Source: an uncultured Thalassospira sp.
Lineage (GTDB): Bacteria; Pseudomonadota; Alphaproteobacteria; Rhodospirillales_A; Thalassospiraceae
Length of the DNA: 6,695 bases
Direction: 5' to 3'
Assembly: GCA_946885765.1 (NCBI GenBank)
Contig: CAMPHD010000186.1
Coordinates: 1 to 6,695, forward strand
Below the pieces are notes generated by a model. It worked only from the letters and a program-made list of their open reading frames with translations. It did not search any database and was not told the origin of the DNA. Positions 1 through 6,695 of the stretch are shown in pieces (positions within the stretch are counted from its first letter, which is position 1; each line of letters opens with the position of its first letter). A program made the translations under genes and the position numbers.

Positions 1-370
1 GAGCAGGTAGTGGGCCCAGAGACCGTCTGATGGCGAGGTTGGCGAACGCCCGAAATGTGTCCGGGCTTCATCGGTTGCCGGGAAATGCCGCCTTGGTCGG
101 GAGTGATCGGAGCGGGTGGTGAGCCCGAAGGCCGTCTGTTGGCGAGGATGGCAGACGCCCGAAATGTGTCCGGGCTTCATCGGTTGCCGGAAATGTCGGC
201 ATGGCCGGGAGTGACTGGAGCAGACCGTGAGCCCGAAGGCCGTCTGCTGGTGAAGCTGGTAGACGCCCGAGGTTTGTCCGGGCTCCATCGGTTGCCGGAA
301 ATGTCGCCATTGCCGAAAGTGACCGAAGTCGGCAGGGGGACCGAAGGCCGTTTGTGGGTGAGGATGGTAA
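1..370. repeat. Tandem repeat, 108-bp unit, about 3.4 copies
   Basis: This stretch is built from degenerate head-to-tail copies. A partial copy covers 1-45, and full copies cover 46-154 (109 bp), 155-262 (108 bp) and 263-370 (108 bp). Each full copy starts ACGCCCGA and continues into a shared core GGTTGCCGG. Copies 1 and 2 are identical over their first 36 bases, and copy 3 is more diverged. The unit is a multiple of three, so both strands stay open: the plus strand gives a 36-residue repeat containing SGLHRLPEM and EGRL, and the minus strand one containing FPATD and GRLP. Copy 1 has one extra G near 80-82 that breaks the frame on either strand. No Shine-Dalgarno site or recognisable domain is seen, so no gene is called. 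It could be a decayed repeat-protein gene end or non-coding repeat DNA, and it continues past the left edge. The rest of this gene-free stretch (371-444) holds the two operator-like sites. Confidence 0.85.
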
Positions 371-374
371 ATTA

Positions 375-400
375 AATGCGCAACTTTTGGGTTGCGTATT
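375..400. promoter_or_regulatory. Operator-like inverted repeat, distal site
   Basis: CGCAAC at 379-384 faces GTTGCG at 391-396 across a 6-bp centre. With flanking AAT and ATT the symmetry extends over 26 bp with one mismatched pair (378/397). The core GCAAC-N6-GTTGC is repeated in the proximal site 45 bp downstream. Dimeric winged-helix repressors of the ArsR family bind inverted repeats of this size, and an arsR-type gene is the second gene of the operon, so autoregulation is the natural reading. The link is inferred from position and from the two matching sites. As RNA it would also form a 6-bp hairpin. Confidence 0.65.
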
Positions 401-421
401 GGGATGTTGCATGTCAGATTA

Positions 422-442
422 AATGCAACCGGGAGGTTGCTT
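422..442. promoter_or_regulatory. Operator-like inverted repeat, proximal site overlapping the RBS
   Basis: GCAACC at 425-430 faces GGTTGC at 435-440 around GGGA. It has the same GCAAC-N6-GTTGC layout as the distal site, and both follow the sequence ATTAAATGC. The Shine-Dalgarno sequence GGGAGG (431-436) lies inside the palindrome, 8 nt before the ATG at 445. A bound repressor here would sit on the start of the transcript. In RNA the stem would cover part of the ribosome binding site. An isolated half site, GTTGCAT (406-412), lies between the two palindromes. No clear -35/-10 pair was identified; TTAAAT at 419-424 is a weak -10 candidate. Confidence 0.65.
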
Positions 443-444
443 GA

Positions 445-891
445 ATGACCAATAGCATTGAAAAGAAGATCGAGATCAACGCTCCGCGTCAGCGTGTCTG
501 GACGGCCTTGACGGATCACAGGCAATTCGGAACATGGTTTGGTGTGAATATCAAAGATGCCTTTGTCGTCGGGCAGGTTTCAAATGGCCAGATCACGATT
601 GAAGGCTTCACGCATGTGAAATGGCAATCGACCATCAAGGCGATGGAGGAACCGGCCTATTTTGCCTATACGTGGCATCCCTATGCGATTGAGCCGGATG
701 TGGATTACAGCAGGGAGCCGGAAACGCTTGTCGAATTCTGGCTGGAAGAAAAGGCGGGTGTGACACGGGTGACCGTGCGTGAAACCGGCTTTGACAAACT
801 GCCTGCACATCGTCTTTCGGCTGCCTTGCAGGCCAACACAAATGGCTGGGCGTTCCAGTTGGAAAATATCAGGAAATATGTCGAAAACTGA
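445..891 (+). CDS. SRPBCC / AHSA1-like domain protein
   Basis: The product is a 148-residue single-domain protein of the SRPBCC (START/Bet v1-like) fold, AHSA1-like branch. Visible hallmarks are the opening beta strand and helix (IEKKIEINAPRQRVWTAL, residues 5-22), the short segment TDHRQFGTWFG (23-33), a middle run of beta strands with W60, FAYTWHP (73-79) and ETLVEFWLEE (93-102), and a long C-terminal helix with NGWAFQLENIRKYV (133-147). Length is normal for the family. These proteins form a hydrophobic cavity that binds small ligands; the ligand of this one cannot be read from sequence, and it is probably cytosolic because no signal peptide is seen. The start follows GGGAGG at 8-nt spacing. 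The gene overlaps the downstream arsR-type gene by 14 nt, a common pairing in which regulator and SRPBCC protein are co-expressed. It should not be read as a proven Hsp90 activator. Confidence 0.87.
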   Translation: MTNSIEKKIEINAPRQRVWTALTDHRQFGTWFGVNIKDAFVVGQVSNGQITIEGFTHVKWQSTIKAMEEPAYFAYTWHPYAIEPDVDYSREPETLVEFWLEEKAGVTRVTVRETGFDKLPAHRLSAALQANTNGWAFQLENIRKYVEN

Positions 892-1237
892 AAATCACAT
901 GCCGGGATCTGGTGGTGATCCGGGTTTTGCCGAAATCTTTGCCGCTTTGGGCGATCCGACCCGACTGGCGATTTTTGATCGGCTATCGGACGGTCAGGCA
1001 CGATCAATCGCGTCGCTTTCCAATGATGCCGACATGACCCGGCAGGCTGTGACGAAACATTTGCGCGTGCTTGAAATGGCGGGGCTGGTCGAAAGTCACC
1101 GGATCGGGCGTGAAAGCCGATATGCTTTTTGCCCGGATCGGCTGGCCCTTGCGCGTGCGTGGCTTGACCATGTTGCGGGGCGCTGGGATTCTGCCCTGAT
1201 ACGGCTTAAATCCTTTGCCGAACAAAACAGCGATTAA
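878..1237 (+). CDS. ArsR-family transcriptional regulator
   Basis: The product is a 119-residue winged-helix regulator. FAALGDPTRLAIFDRL (residues 21-36) is the typical first part of the ArsR DNA-binding domain. The recognition-helix region is MTRQAVTKHLRVLEMAGLV (53-71), and the wing is SHRIGRESRYAF (73-84). The cysteine box (ELCVCDL-type) of metal-sensing ArsR/SmtB proteins is absent; the only cysteine is C85, so metal sensing through that site is unlikely. The C-terminal WDSALIRLKSF (103-113) resembles regulators paired with SRPBCC genes. The ATG at 878 was chosen because it is preceded by AGGA and lies in the last codons of the SRPBCC gene, giving a coupled 14-nt overlap. A longer open frame from 779 would run deep inside that gene and adds no family sequence; ATG 899 lacks a Shine-Dalgarno site. 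It probably represses its own operon through the two GCAAC-N6-GTTGC sites. The inducer is unknown. Confidence 0.88.
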   Translation: MSKTENHMPGSGGDPGFAEIFAALGDPTRLAIFDRLSDGQARSIASLSNDADMTRQAVTKHLRVLEMAGLVESHRIGRESRYAFCPDRLALARAWLDHVAGRWDSALIRLKSFAEQNSD

Positions 1238-1296
1238 TCCGCGACAAGTTTCTGAAACCGAAAACCTATTTGGCGATCCTTATCCCACCCTGATGG

Positions 1297-1312
1297 AAAT
1301 GACGCGTCATTT
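1297..1312. promoter_or_regulatory. Perfect 16-bp palindrome upstream of bioY
   Basis: AAATGACGCGTCATTT is fully self-complementary. It lies in the 144-bp gap between the arsR-type gene and bioY, ending 69 bp before the bioY start. Size, symmetry and position fit a repressor or activator site for the biotin transporter genes. It does not match the TTATMKATAA box described for BioR, the biotin regulator of many alphaproteobacteria, and I found no such box in the gap. The binding protein is unknown. Confidence 0.45.
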
Positions 1313-1381
1313 TCCTTGGCGGTCTGCGGTTTTGGCGCTATCCCTTCGCCGGGGAGAACGGGAAGGAAGGATCGTGAAATC

Positions 1382-1930
1382 ATGAACACCAAAGATATCG
1401 TCTATATCGCGCTGTTTGCGGCTGTGACTGCCGTGCTTGGGCTGTTTCCACCCATCACCCTGCCGATTACCGGGGTGCCGGTGACCGCGCAATCGTTGGG
1501 GCCGATGCTGGCCGGGGCGATTTTGGGGGCGCGTCGTGGCGGGCTTTCGATCCTGCTGTTTGTTGTGCTGGTTGCGCTTGGCCTGCCGCTTTTGTCGGGT
1601 GGTCGCGGTGGTTTTGGCGTTCTTCTGGGGGCGACGGGCGGCTTTATCGTTGGCTGGGTGATTTCGGCCTTTGTGATCGGCCTGCTGATTGAAAAATTTT
1701 GGGACAGGCTGAATGTCATTAACGCGGCATTGTCGATCGCGATTGGCGGGATTGTTGTCCTGTATGCGATCGGCAATCTTTGGGTCAGCATCGTTGTTGA
1801 AATCAGTTACTGGCAGGCGACCGTTGGTGCCGCGCCATTCCTGATTGGCGATGTGATCAAGGTTGCGATTGCGACGGCTGCCTGCATGGCGGTCCGGCGC
1901 GCCTATCCCTTGATTTCCAAGGCACGCTAG
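1382..1930 (+). CDS. bioY: Biotin transporter substrate-binding subunit BioY
   Basis: The product is a 182-residue hydrophobic membrane protein, the S component that binds biotin in energy-coupling-factor transporters. It shows the BioY pattern: an N-terminal helix ([20 protein letters not shown]), then [25 protein letters not shown] (residues 29-53), [20 protein letters not shown] (73-92) and, near the C-terminus, [13 protein letters not shown] (152-164). About six membrane segments are expected, and length is normal. The ATG at 1382 gives the usual BioY N-terminus and follows GGAAGGAAGG (1361-1370) with an 11-nt gap. An open frame from a TTG at 1316 adds 22 residues unlike the family. The next genes encode its partners BioM and BioN, which convert BioY into a high-affinity ATP-driven transporter; BioY from some bacteria also transports biotin alone. 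An intrinsic terminator lies directly downstream, so BioY may be made in excess of the other two. Confidence 0.93.
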   Translation: MNTKDIVYIALFAAVTAVLGLFPPITLPITGVPVTAQSLGPMLAGAILGARRGGLSILLFVVLVALGLPLLSGGRGGFGVLLGATGGFIVGWVISAFVIGLLIEKFWDRLNVINAALSIAIGGIVVLYAIGNLWVSIVVEISYWQATVGAAPFLIGDVIKVAIATAACMAVRRAYPLISKAR

Positions 1931-1940
1931 GTTTTGATGG

Positions 1941-1966
1941 GGCGCGATCCGAAGGTCGCGCCTTTT
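1941..1966 (+). terminator. Rho-independent terminator after bioY
   Basis: GGCGCGATC (1941-1949) pairs with GGTCGCGCC (1954-1962) in a 9-bp stem with one G-U pair and a CGAA tetraloop, followed by TTTT. It starts 10 bp after the bioY stop codon and ends 38 bp before bioM. Strong GC stem and short T run make it a credible, possibly leaky, terminator within the bioYMN cluster. Confidence 0.75.
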
Positions 1967-2004
1967 GCTGTTATTCCCTGTCTGAAATTTTGCGCCGGGT
2001 GCCG

Positions 2005-2679
2005 ATGATCACGCTTGAAAATGTCACCGTGGAATTCGATCAGCGTCGCGTGCTTGACGATATTTCACTGTCACTTTCCGAAAAGCGGATCGGGATTGTC
2101 GGGGCCAATGGATCGGGCAAAAGCACGTTTGTCCGGCTTCTGAACGGGCTTCAGGTGGCATCGTCGGGGACTGTACGCATCGATGATTTCGATGCCGCCA
2201 AAGACGGGCGCAAACTGCGCCGCCATGTCGGTTTTGTGTTTCAGAACCCGGACAATCAGATCGTCTATCCGGTGGTCGAAGAAGACATCGCCTTTGGCCT
2301 GAAGGCATTAAAACTGCCAAAGGACGAGATTGACCGTCGTATCGACGAAGTCCTTGCGCGATATGACCTGTCGGAATTTCGCAGCCATCCCAGCCATTTG
2401 TTAAGCGGGGGCCAGAAGCAGCTTCTGGCGATTTCCGGTGTGCTGGTGATGGCACCGCGTTACGTCATCTTTGACGAGCCGACCACGTTGCTTGACCTGC
2501 GCAATCGCAACCGGGTCGAGCGCGCGATTGCCGAACTTGAGCAGACCGTCATCACCGTTTCCCATGATCTTGATCTGATTGCCGGTTATGACCGGGTGCT
2601 GGTGTTTGAAAATGGCCGGATCGCCTGTGACGATGTCCCGGCCATCGCCATTCCCCGCTATCGGGAGATGATGGCGTGA
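2005..2679 (+). CDS. bioM: Biotin ECF transporter ATPase BioM
   Basis: The product is a 224-residue cytoplasmic ABC ATPase of the energy-coupling-factor type. All nucleotide-binding motifs are present: Walker [10 protein letters not shown] (residues 33-41), Q-loop region FVFQNPDNQ (77-85), signature LSGGQ (133-137), Walker B YVIFDEPT (153-160) and the H-loop histidine in VSHD (H187). FQNPDNQ is typical of ECF-A subunits. With BioN it powers biotin uptake by BioY. Its last four bases (GTGA) overlap the bioN start, which implies translational coupling. The start is uncertain: ATG 2005 gives the family-like N-terminus [11 protein letters not shown], but no good Shine-Dalgarno sequence precedes it; GTG 1999 and TTG 1990 are in frame and would add two or five residues. 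The assignment to biotin, rather than cobalt, nickel or another vitamin, rests on the adjacent bioY and bioN. Confidence 0.92.
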   Translation: MITLENVTVEFDQRRVLDDISLSLSEKRIGIVGANGSGKSTFVRLLNGLQVASSGTVRIDDFDAAKDGRKLRRHVGFVFQNPDNQIVYPVVEEDIAFGLKALKLPKDEIDRRIDEVLARYDLSEFRSHPSHLLSGGQKQLLAISGVLVMAPRYVIFDEPTTLLDLRNRNRVERAIAELEQTVITVSHDLDLIAGYDRVLVFENGRIACDDVPAIAIPRYREMMA

Positions 2680-3278
2680 TTGCCGGACTTTACATCGATG
2701 GCAATTCCGTCCTGCACCGGGCGGCGGCAGGGTTAAAGGTGCTTGCCCTTGTGCTGCTGGGGACCGGTGTTTTTCTGATCGCTGACTGGCCGGTTCTGGC
2801 GGGGGTGCTGGTGACGGTCCTGCTGCTTTATCCGGTTTCGGGTTTTGGCCCCCGCATCCTTTGGGCGCAGATCAGGCCGATATTGTGGTTGCTGGTTATG
2901 TTCTTTGCCGTGCAGCTTTGGCTCAATGACTGGCAGGCGGGGCTTGTGGTGATTTTCCGGCTAGCCGCGATTGTTGCCTTTGCCGGGCTTGTCACCCTGA
3001 CGACCAGAACGTCCGACATGCTGGCCGCGCTGGAGCGGGCGATGAAGCCGCTGGCGCGGTTTGGGGTTAACCCGGAAAAGGTCAGTCTGGCGTTTTCAAT
3101 GGTGTTGCGATTTATCCCGGTGATTGCGCAAATCGGTCATGAAATCCGCGATGCGCAACGCGCGCGCGGGCTTGATAAATCGGTGCTCGCACTTGTCGTG
3201 CCGCTGATTATCCGCACGCTTAAAACGGCGGATGATGTGGCCGATGCCATTGACGCGCGCAGCTTTGACCCGGATTAA
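2676..3278 (+). CDS. bioN: Biotin ECF transporter transmembrane subunit BioN
   Basis: The product is a 200-residue membrane protein of the EcfT/CbiQ family, short as BioN proteins usually are. Hydrophobic segments lie at about residues 20-36, 39-54, 66-83 and 88-108, and the long cytoplasmic coupling region follows with [14 protein letters not shown] (113-126), [17 protein letters not shown] (136-152) and two coupling-helix motifs. The first motif is the canonical Ala-Arg-Gly (QRARGLD, 161-167). The second, [10 protein letters not shown] (191-200), has Ser in place of the usual Gly. These motifs contact the ATPase; here BioM probably forms a homodimer under BioN. The GTG start at 2676 overlaps the bioM stop codon and follows GGGAG (2663-2667) at a suitable distance. 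The gene ends the bioYMN group and converges on fghA. Confidence 0.92.
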   Translation: MIAGLYIDGNSVLHRAAAGLKVLALVLLGTGVFLIADWPVLAGVLVTVLLLYPVSGFGPRILWAQIRPILWLLVMFFAVQLWLNDWQAGLVVIFRLAAIVAFAGLVTLTTRTSDMLAALERAMKPLARFGVNPEKVSLAFSMVLRFIPVIAQIGHEIRDAQRARGLDKSVLALVVPLIIRTLKTADDVADAIDARSFDPD

Positions 3279-3283
3279 TCTTC

Positions 3284-3328
3284 AAAAAAAGACCCGGCAC
3301 GCCCACAGGGACGAGGCGCGTGCCGGGT
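3284..3328 (-). terminator. Rho-independent terminator of the adhC-fghA operon
   Basis: On the plus strand ACCCGGCACGC (3292-3302) pairs perfectly with GCGTGCCGGGT (3318-3328) around a 15-nt loop, and AAAAAAA lies at 3284-3290. Read on the minus strand this is an 11-bp GC-rich stem followed by C and seven T residues, 41 bp after the fghA stop codon. The T run on this side only shows that it serves the minus strand. Confidence 0.85.
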
Positions 3329-3329
3329 G

Positions 3330-3352
3330 AAAACCGCTTGGGTGCGGGTTTT
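3330..3352 (+). terminator. Candidate weak terminator for bioN
   Basis: AAAACCGC (3330-3337) can pair with GC-G-GGTTTT (3344-3352), with one bulged G, around a short loop. The stem ends in TTTT on the plus strand. It lies 52 bp after bioN. The stem is short and partly made of A-T pairs, so it may only help the stronger hairpin just upstream, which also folds in plus-strand RNA but lacks a T run there. Confidence 0.4.
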
Positions 3353-3369
3353 GATGCGGTTACCTGATC

Positions 3370-4227
3370 TCAGGCGATACCAAGATGCCATGCGTGGAAA
3401 CGCAGATGGTCTTCGATAAAGCTTGCGATGAAGTAATAGCTATGGTCGTAGCCTTCCTGCATACGCAGGTTCAGCGGATAACCGGCGTGGCTTGCGGCGG
3501 CAAAAAGCGTATCGGGTTTAAGCTGTTCGGCAAGGAAGCCATCGGCATCGCCCTGATCGACAAGGGCGGGGGTCTGCATATCCTTGGCGGTGGCGGCCTT
3601 CATCAGTTCGGAGCTGTCCCACTGTTTCCAGACGGATTTGTCATCGCCCAGATAATTGCCAAGCGCCTTCTGGCCCCACGGGCAATTGATCGGGTTTGAA
3701 ATCGGGGAAAAGGCCGTGACCGATTTGAACATGCCGGGATTTTTAAGCGCGATCATAAGCGCACCATGCCCGCCCATTGAATGGCCGGAAATCACCGCAT
3801 CATCGGAAATCGGGAAATGATCACGCACAAGGGCCGGAAGCTCCTTGGTCACGTAATCATACATGCGGTAATTGCGCGCCCAGGGTTCCTGCGTCGCGTT
3901 GACGTAAAAGCCGGCACCCTTGCCGAAATCATAGGCTTCTTCTTCGTCATCGGGCACATGGTCGCCGCGCGGGCTGGTGTCGGGGGCGACGATGGCAATG
4001 CCAAGTTCGCTTGCGATGCGGAACGCACCGGCCTTCTGCATGAAGTTTTCATCCGTGCAGGTCAGTCCCGATAGCCAGTACATCACCGGCACGCGGTTGC
4101 CCTTGCCCGCCTGCCGCGGCAGGAAGATGGCAAACCGCATATCGCAGCCCAGCACATCGGACCGATGGGTATATTGTTTGTGCCAGCCGCCGAATACCTT
4201 GTTGCTGGATGAATTTTCAATGCCCAT
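3370..4227 (-). CDS. fghA: S-formylglutathione hydrolase
   Basis: The product is a 285-residue cytosolic alpha/beta-hydrolase of the esterase D family. It hydrolyses S-formylglutathione to formate and glutathione, the last step of glutathione-dependent formaldehyde oxidation. The nucleophile motif is GHSMGGHGA (residues 148-156, Ser150), with the acid in DQGDADGF (probably Asp227) and the catalytic histidine in GYDHSYYF (His262). The conserved [12 protein letters not shown] (51-62) carries the oxyanion-hole region and the family cysteine Cys57. [13 protein letters not shown] (9-21) is also typical, and length is normal. The ATG at 4225-4227 is preceded on the minus strand by GGGAG with six bases between. 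The gene lies 73 bp downstream of adhC in the same direction and ends before a strong terminator, so the two form one operon. The same gene is called frmB in E. coli. Confidence 0.95.
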   Translation of the reverse strand: MGIENSSSNKVFGGWHKQYTHRSDVLGCDMRFAIFLPRQAGKGNRVPVMYWLSGLTCTDENFMQKAGAFRIASELGIAIVAPDTSPRGDHVPDDEEEAYDFGKGAGFYVNATQEPWARNYRMYDYVTKELPALVRDHFPISDDAVISGHSMGGHGALMIALKNPGMFKSVTAFSPISNPINCPWGQKALGNYLGDDKSVWKQWDSSELMKAATAKDMQTPALVDQGDADGFLAEQLKPDTLFAAASHAGYPLNLRMQEGYDHSYYFIASFIEDHLRFHAWHLGIA

Positions 4228-4244
4228 TTTATTCTCCCGTTCGC

Positions 4245-4275
4245 CCGCCTTGCCGGAATTTTACCGGCAGGGCGG
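4245..4275. other. Intergenic hairpin between adhC and fghA
   Basis: CCGCCTTGCCGG (4245-4256) faces CCGGCAGGGCGG (4264-4275) across a 7-nt A/T loop, a 12-bp stem with one non-Watson-Crick position. TTTTA follows on the plus strand, but no T run follows on the minus strand, the direction of both flanking genes. In the adhC-fghA transcript it is therefore better explained as an mRNA-stabilising or processing hairpin than as a terminator. It could stop plus-strand antisense transcription. Confidence 0.55.
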
Positions 4276-4300
4276 TTTTATTGTATGAAGCTGGACGGTC

Positions 4301-6402
<2,102 letters not shown>

Positions 6403-6409
6403 TTTTGTT

Positions 6410-6458
6410 ACCGAACGGTATCATTTATCCTGAAATCAAGTAAATGATACCGTTCGGT
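6410..6458. repeat. Perfect 18-bp inverted repeat between LysR and hipA-like genes
   Basis: ACCGAACGGTATCATTTA (6410-6427) is the exact reverse complement of 6441-6458, across a 13-nt spacer. Each arm also contains a smaller near-palindrome, ACCG-AA-CGGT. The repeat begins 8 bp after the LysR stop codon and ends 5 bp before the stop codon of the minus-strand hipA-like gene, so it lies between convergent genes. In RNA it forms a very stable hairpin and may terminate transcription from both sides, although neither side has a T run. Alternatives are a double operator or a small palindromic repeat element. Confidence 0.8.
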
Positions 6459-6463
6459 GTCAC

Positions 6464-6695
6464 TTAATGGCTCTGGCAGCGCGATCTAATGTCTTTCAGG
6501 GCGAGATCAAGCAGGCTTGTATCTGCAATTGTTCCACGCGTGGCTTGGCGCAGTTTGGTTGCCGCTTTTTCGATCAGGCTGGCGAGTGTTGCAAGTTCGT
6601 CGATCACCAGTTTCGGACTGATATTGATATCGGATGCAAAGGATTCCCAATGTTCGCGGCCAAGCAGTTTTGGGTTGCGCTCTCCACCGATGGAC
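6464..6695 (-). CDS. HipA-like serine/threonine kinase, C-terminal part (partial)
   Basis: An open frame on the minus strand enters from the right edge and runs 76 codons to a TAA at 6464-6466; the N-terminus lies outside the window. The fragment starts SIGGERNPKLLGREHWESFA and continues SDINISPKLVIDELATLASLIEKA. This resembles the end of the HipA C-terminal domain, where an (S/V)GGE(R) turn is followed by a basic segment, a (R)HW motif and a helical tail. HipA proteins are kinases, the toxin half of HipBA type II toxin-antitoxin modules; E. coli HipA phosphorylates glutamyl-tRNA synthetase. The kinase catalytic residues are not in view, so activity cannot be judged. A HipB-like antitoxin gene, if present, would be expected upstream, beyond the window. 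Confidence 0.72.
   Translation of the reverse strand, partial: SIGGERNPKLLGREHWESFASDINISPKLVIDELATLASLIEKAATKLRQATRGTIADTSLLDLALKDIRSRCQSH

Noticed and set aside
55..412. Open frames on both strands (106 and 114 codons) over the tandem repeat
   Set aside because: They arise because the 108-bp unit keeps frame. Both lack a Shine-Dalgarno site and known domains, and a one-base insertion breaks the repeat frame, so neither is called as a gene.
779..877. A 33-residue N-terminal extension of the arsR-type gene
   Set aside because: It lies wholly inside the SRPBCC gene in another frame and adds no ArsR sequence; ATG 878 has an AGGA upstream and gives the normal length.
1248..1258. GTTTC-T-GAAAC inverted repeat after the arsR-type gene as a terminator
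   Set aside because: The stem is 5 bp with a one-base centre, which cannot form a real hairpin loop, and no T run follows.
1238..1381. A riboswitch or BioR box in the bioY leader
   Set aside because: No TTATMKATAA-like sequence and no recognised riboswitch core was found; only the 16-bp palindrome and short weak hairpins are present.

Overview
This 6.7-kb window reads as ordinary chromosomal DNA from a moderately GC-rich alphaproteobacterium. The gene families and codon use resemble Rhodospirillales of the Thalassospira type, but that assignment is inference and was not tested against a database. No phage genes, insertion sequence, CRISPR array, tRNA or rRNA gene was seen. The one candidate accessory gene is a partial HipA-like toxin at the right edge.

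Layout, left to right. (1) Positions 1-370 hold about 3.4 tandem copies of a 108-bp unit that is open on both strands, with no convincing gene. (2) Positions 375-1237 carry two matching inverted repeats (GCAAC-N6-GTTGC), then an SRPBCC/AHSA1-like gene overlapped by an ArsR-type regulator gene. This looks like a self-regulated operon, and the second inverted repeat contains the ribosome binding site. (3) Positions 1297-3278 carry bioY, bioM and bioN, a complete energy-coupling-factor biotin transporter: BioY binds biotin, BioM is the ATPase and BioN is the transmembrane coupler. A good intrinsic terminator separates bioY from the overlapping bioM-bioN pair, and a perfect 16-bp palindrome lies upstream of bioY. 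(4) Positions 3284-5425 on the minus strand carry adhC followed by fghA. Together they oxidise formaldehyde through its glutathione adduct to formate. (5) A LysR-type regulator gene (5527-6402) diverges from adhC across a 101-bp gap containing a T-N11-A palindrome, so it is the obvious candidate regulator. (6) After the LysR gene come a perfect 18-bp inverted repeat (6410-6458) and the C-terminal 76 codons of a HipA-like kinase on the minus strand, cut by the window end.

Nothing here is clearly a new system. The points most worth following are the double operator overlapping a Shine-Dalgarno site, the tandem repeat, the palindrome upstream of bioY where the usual BioR box is absent, and the long inverted repeat between the LysR and hipA-like genes.
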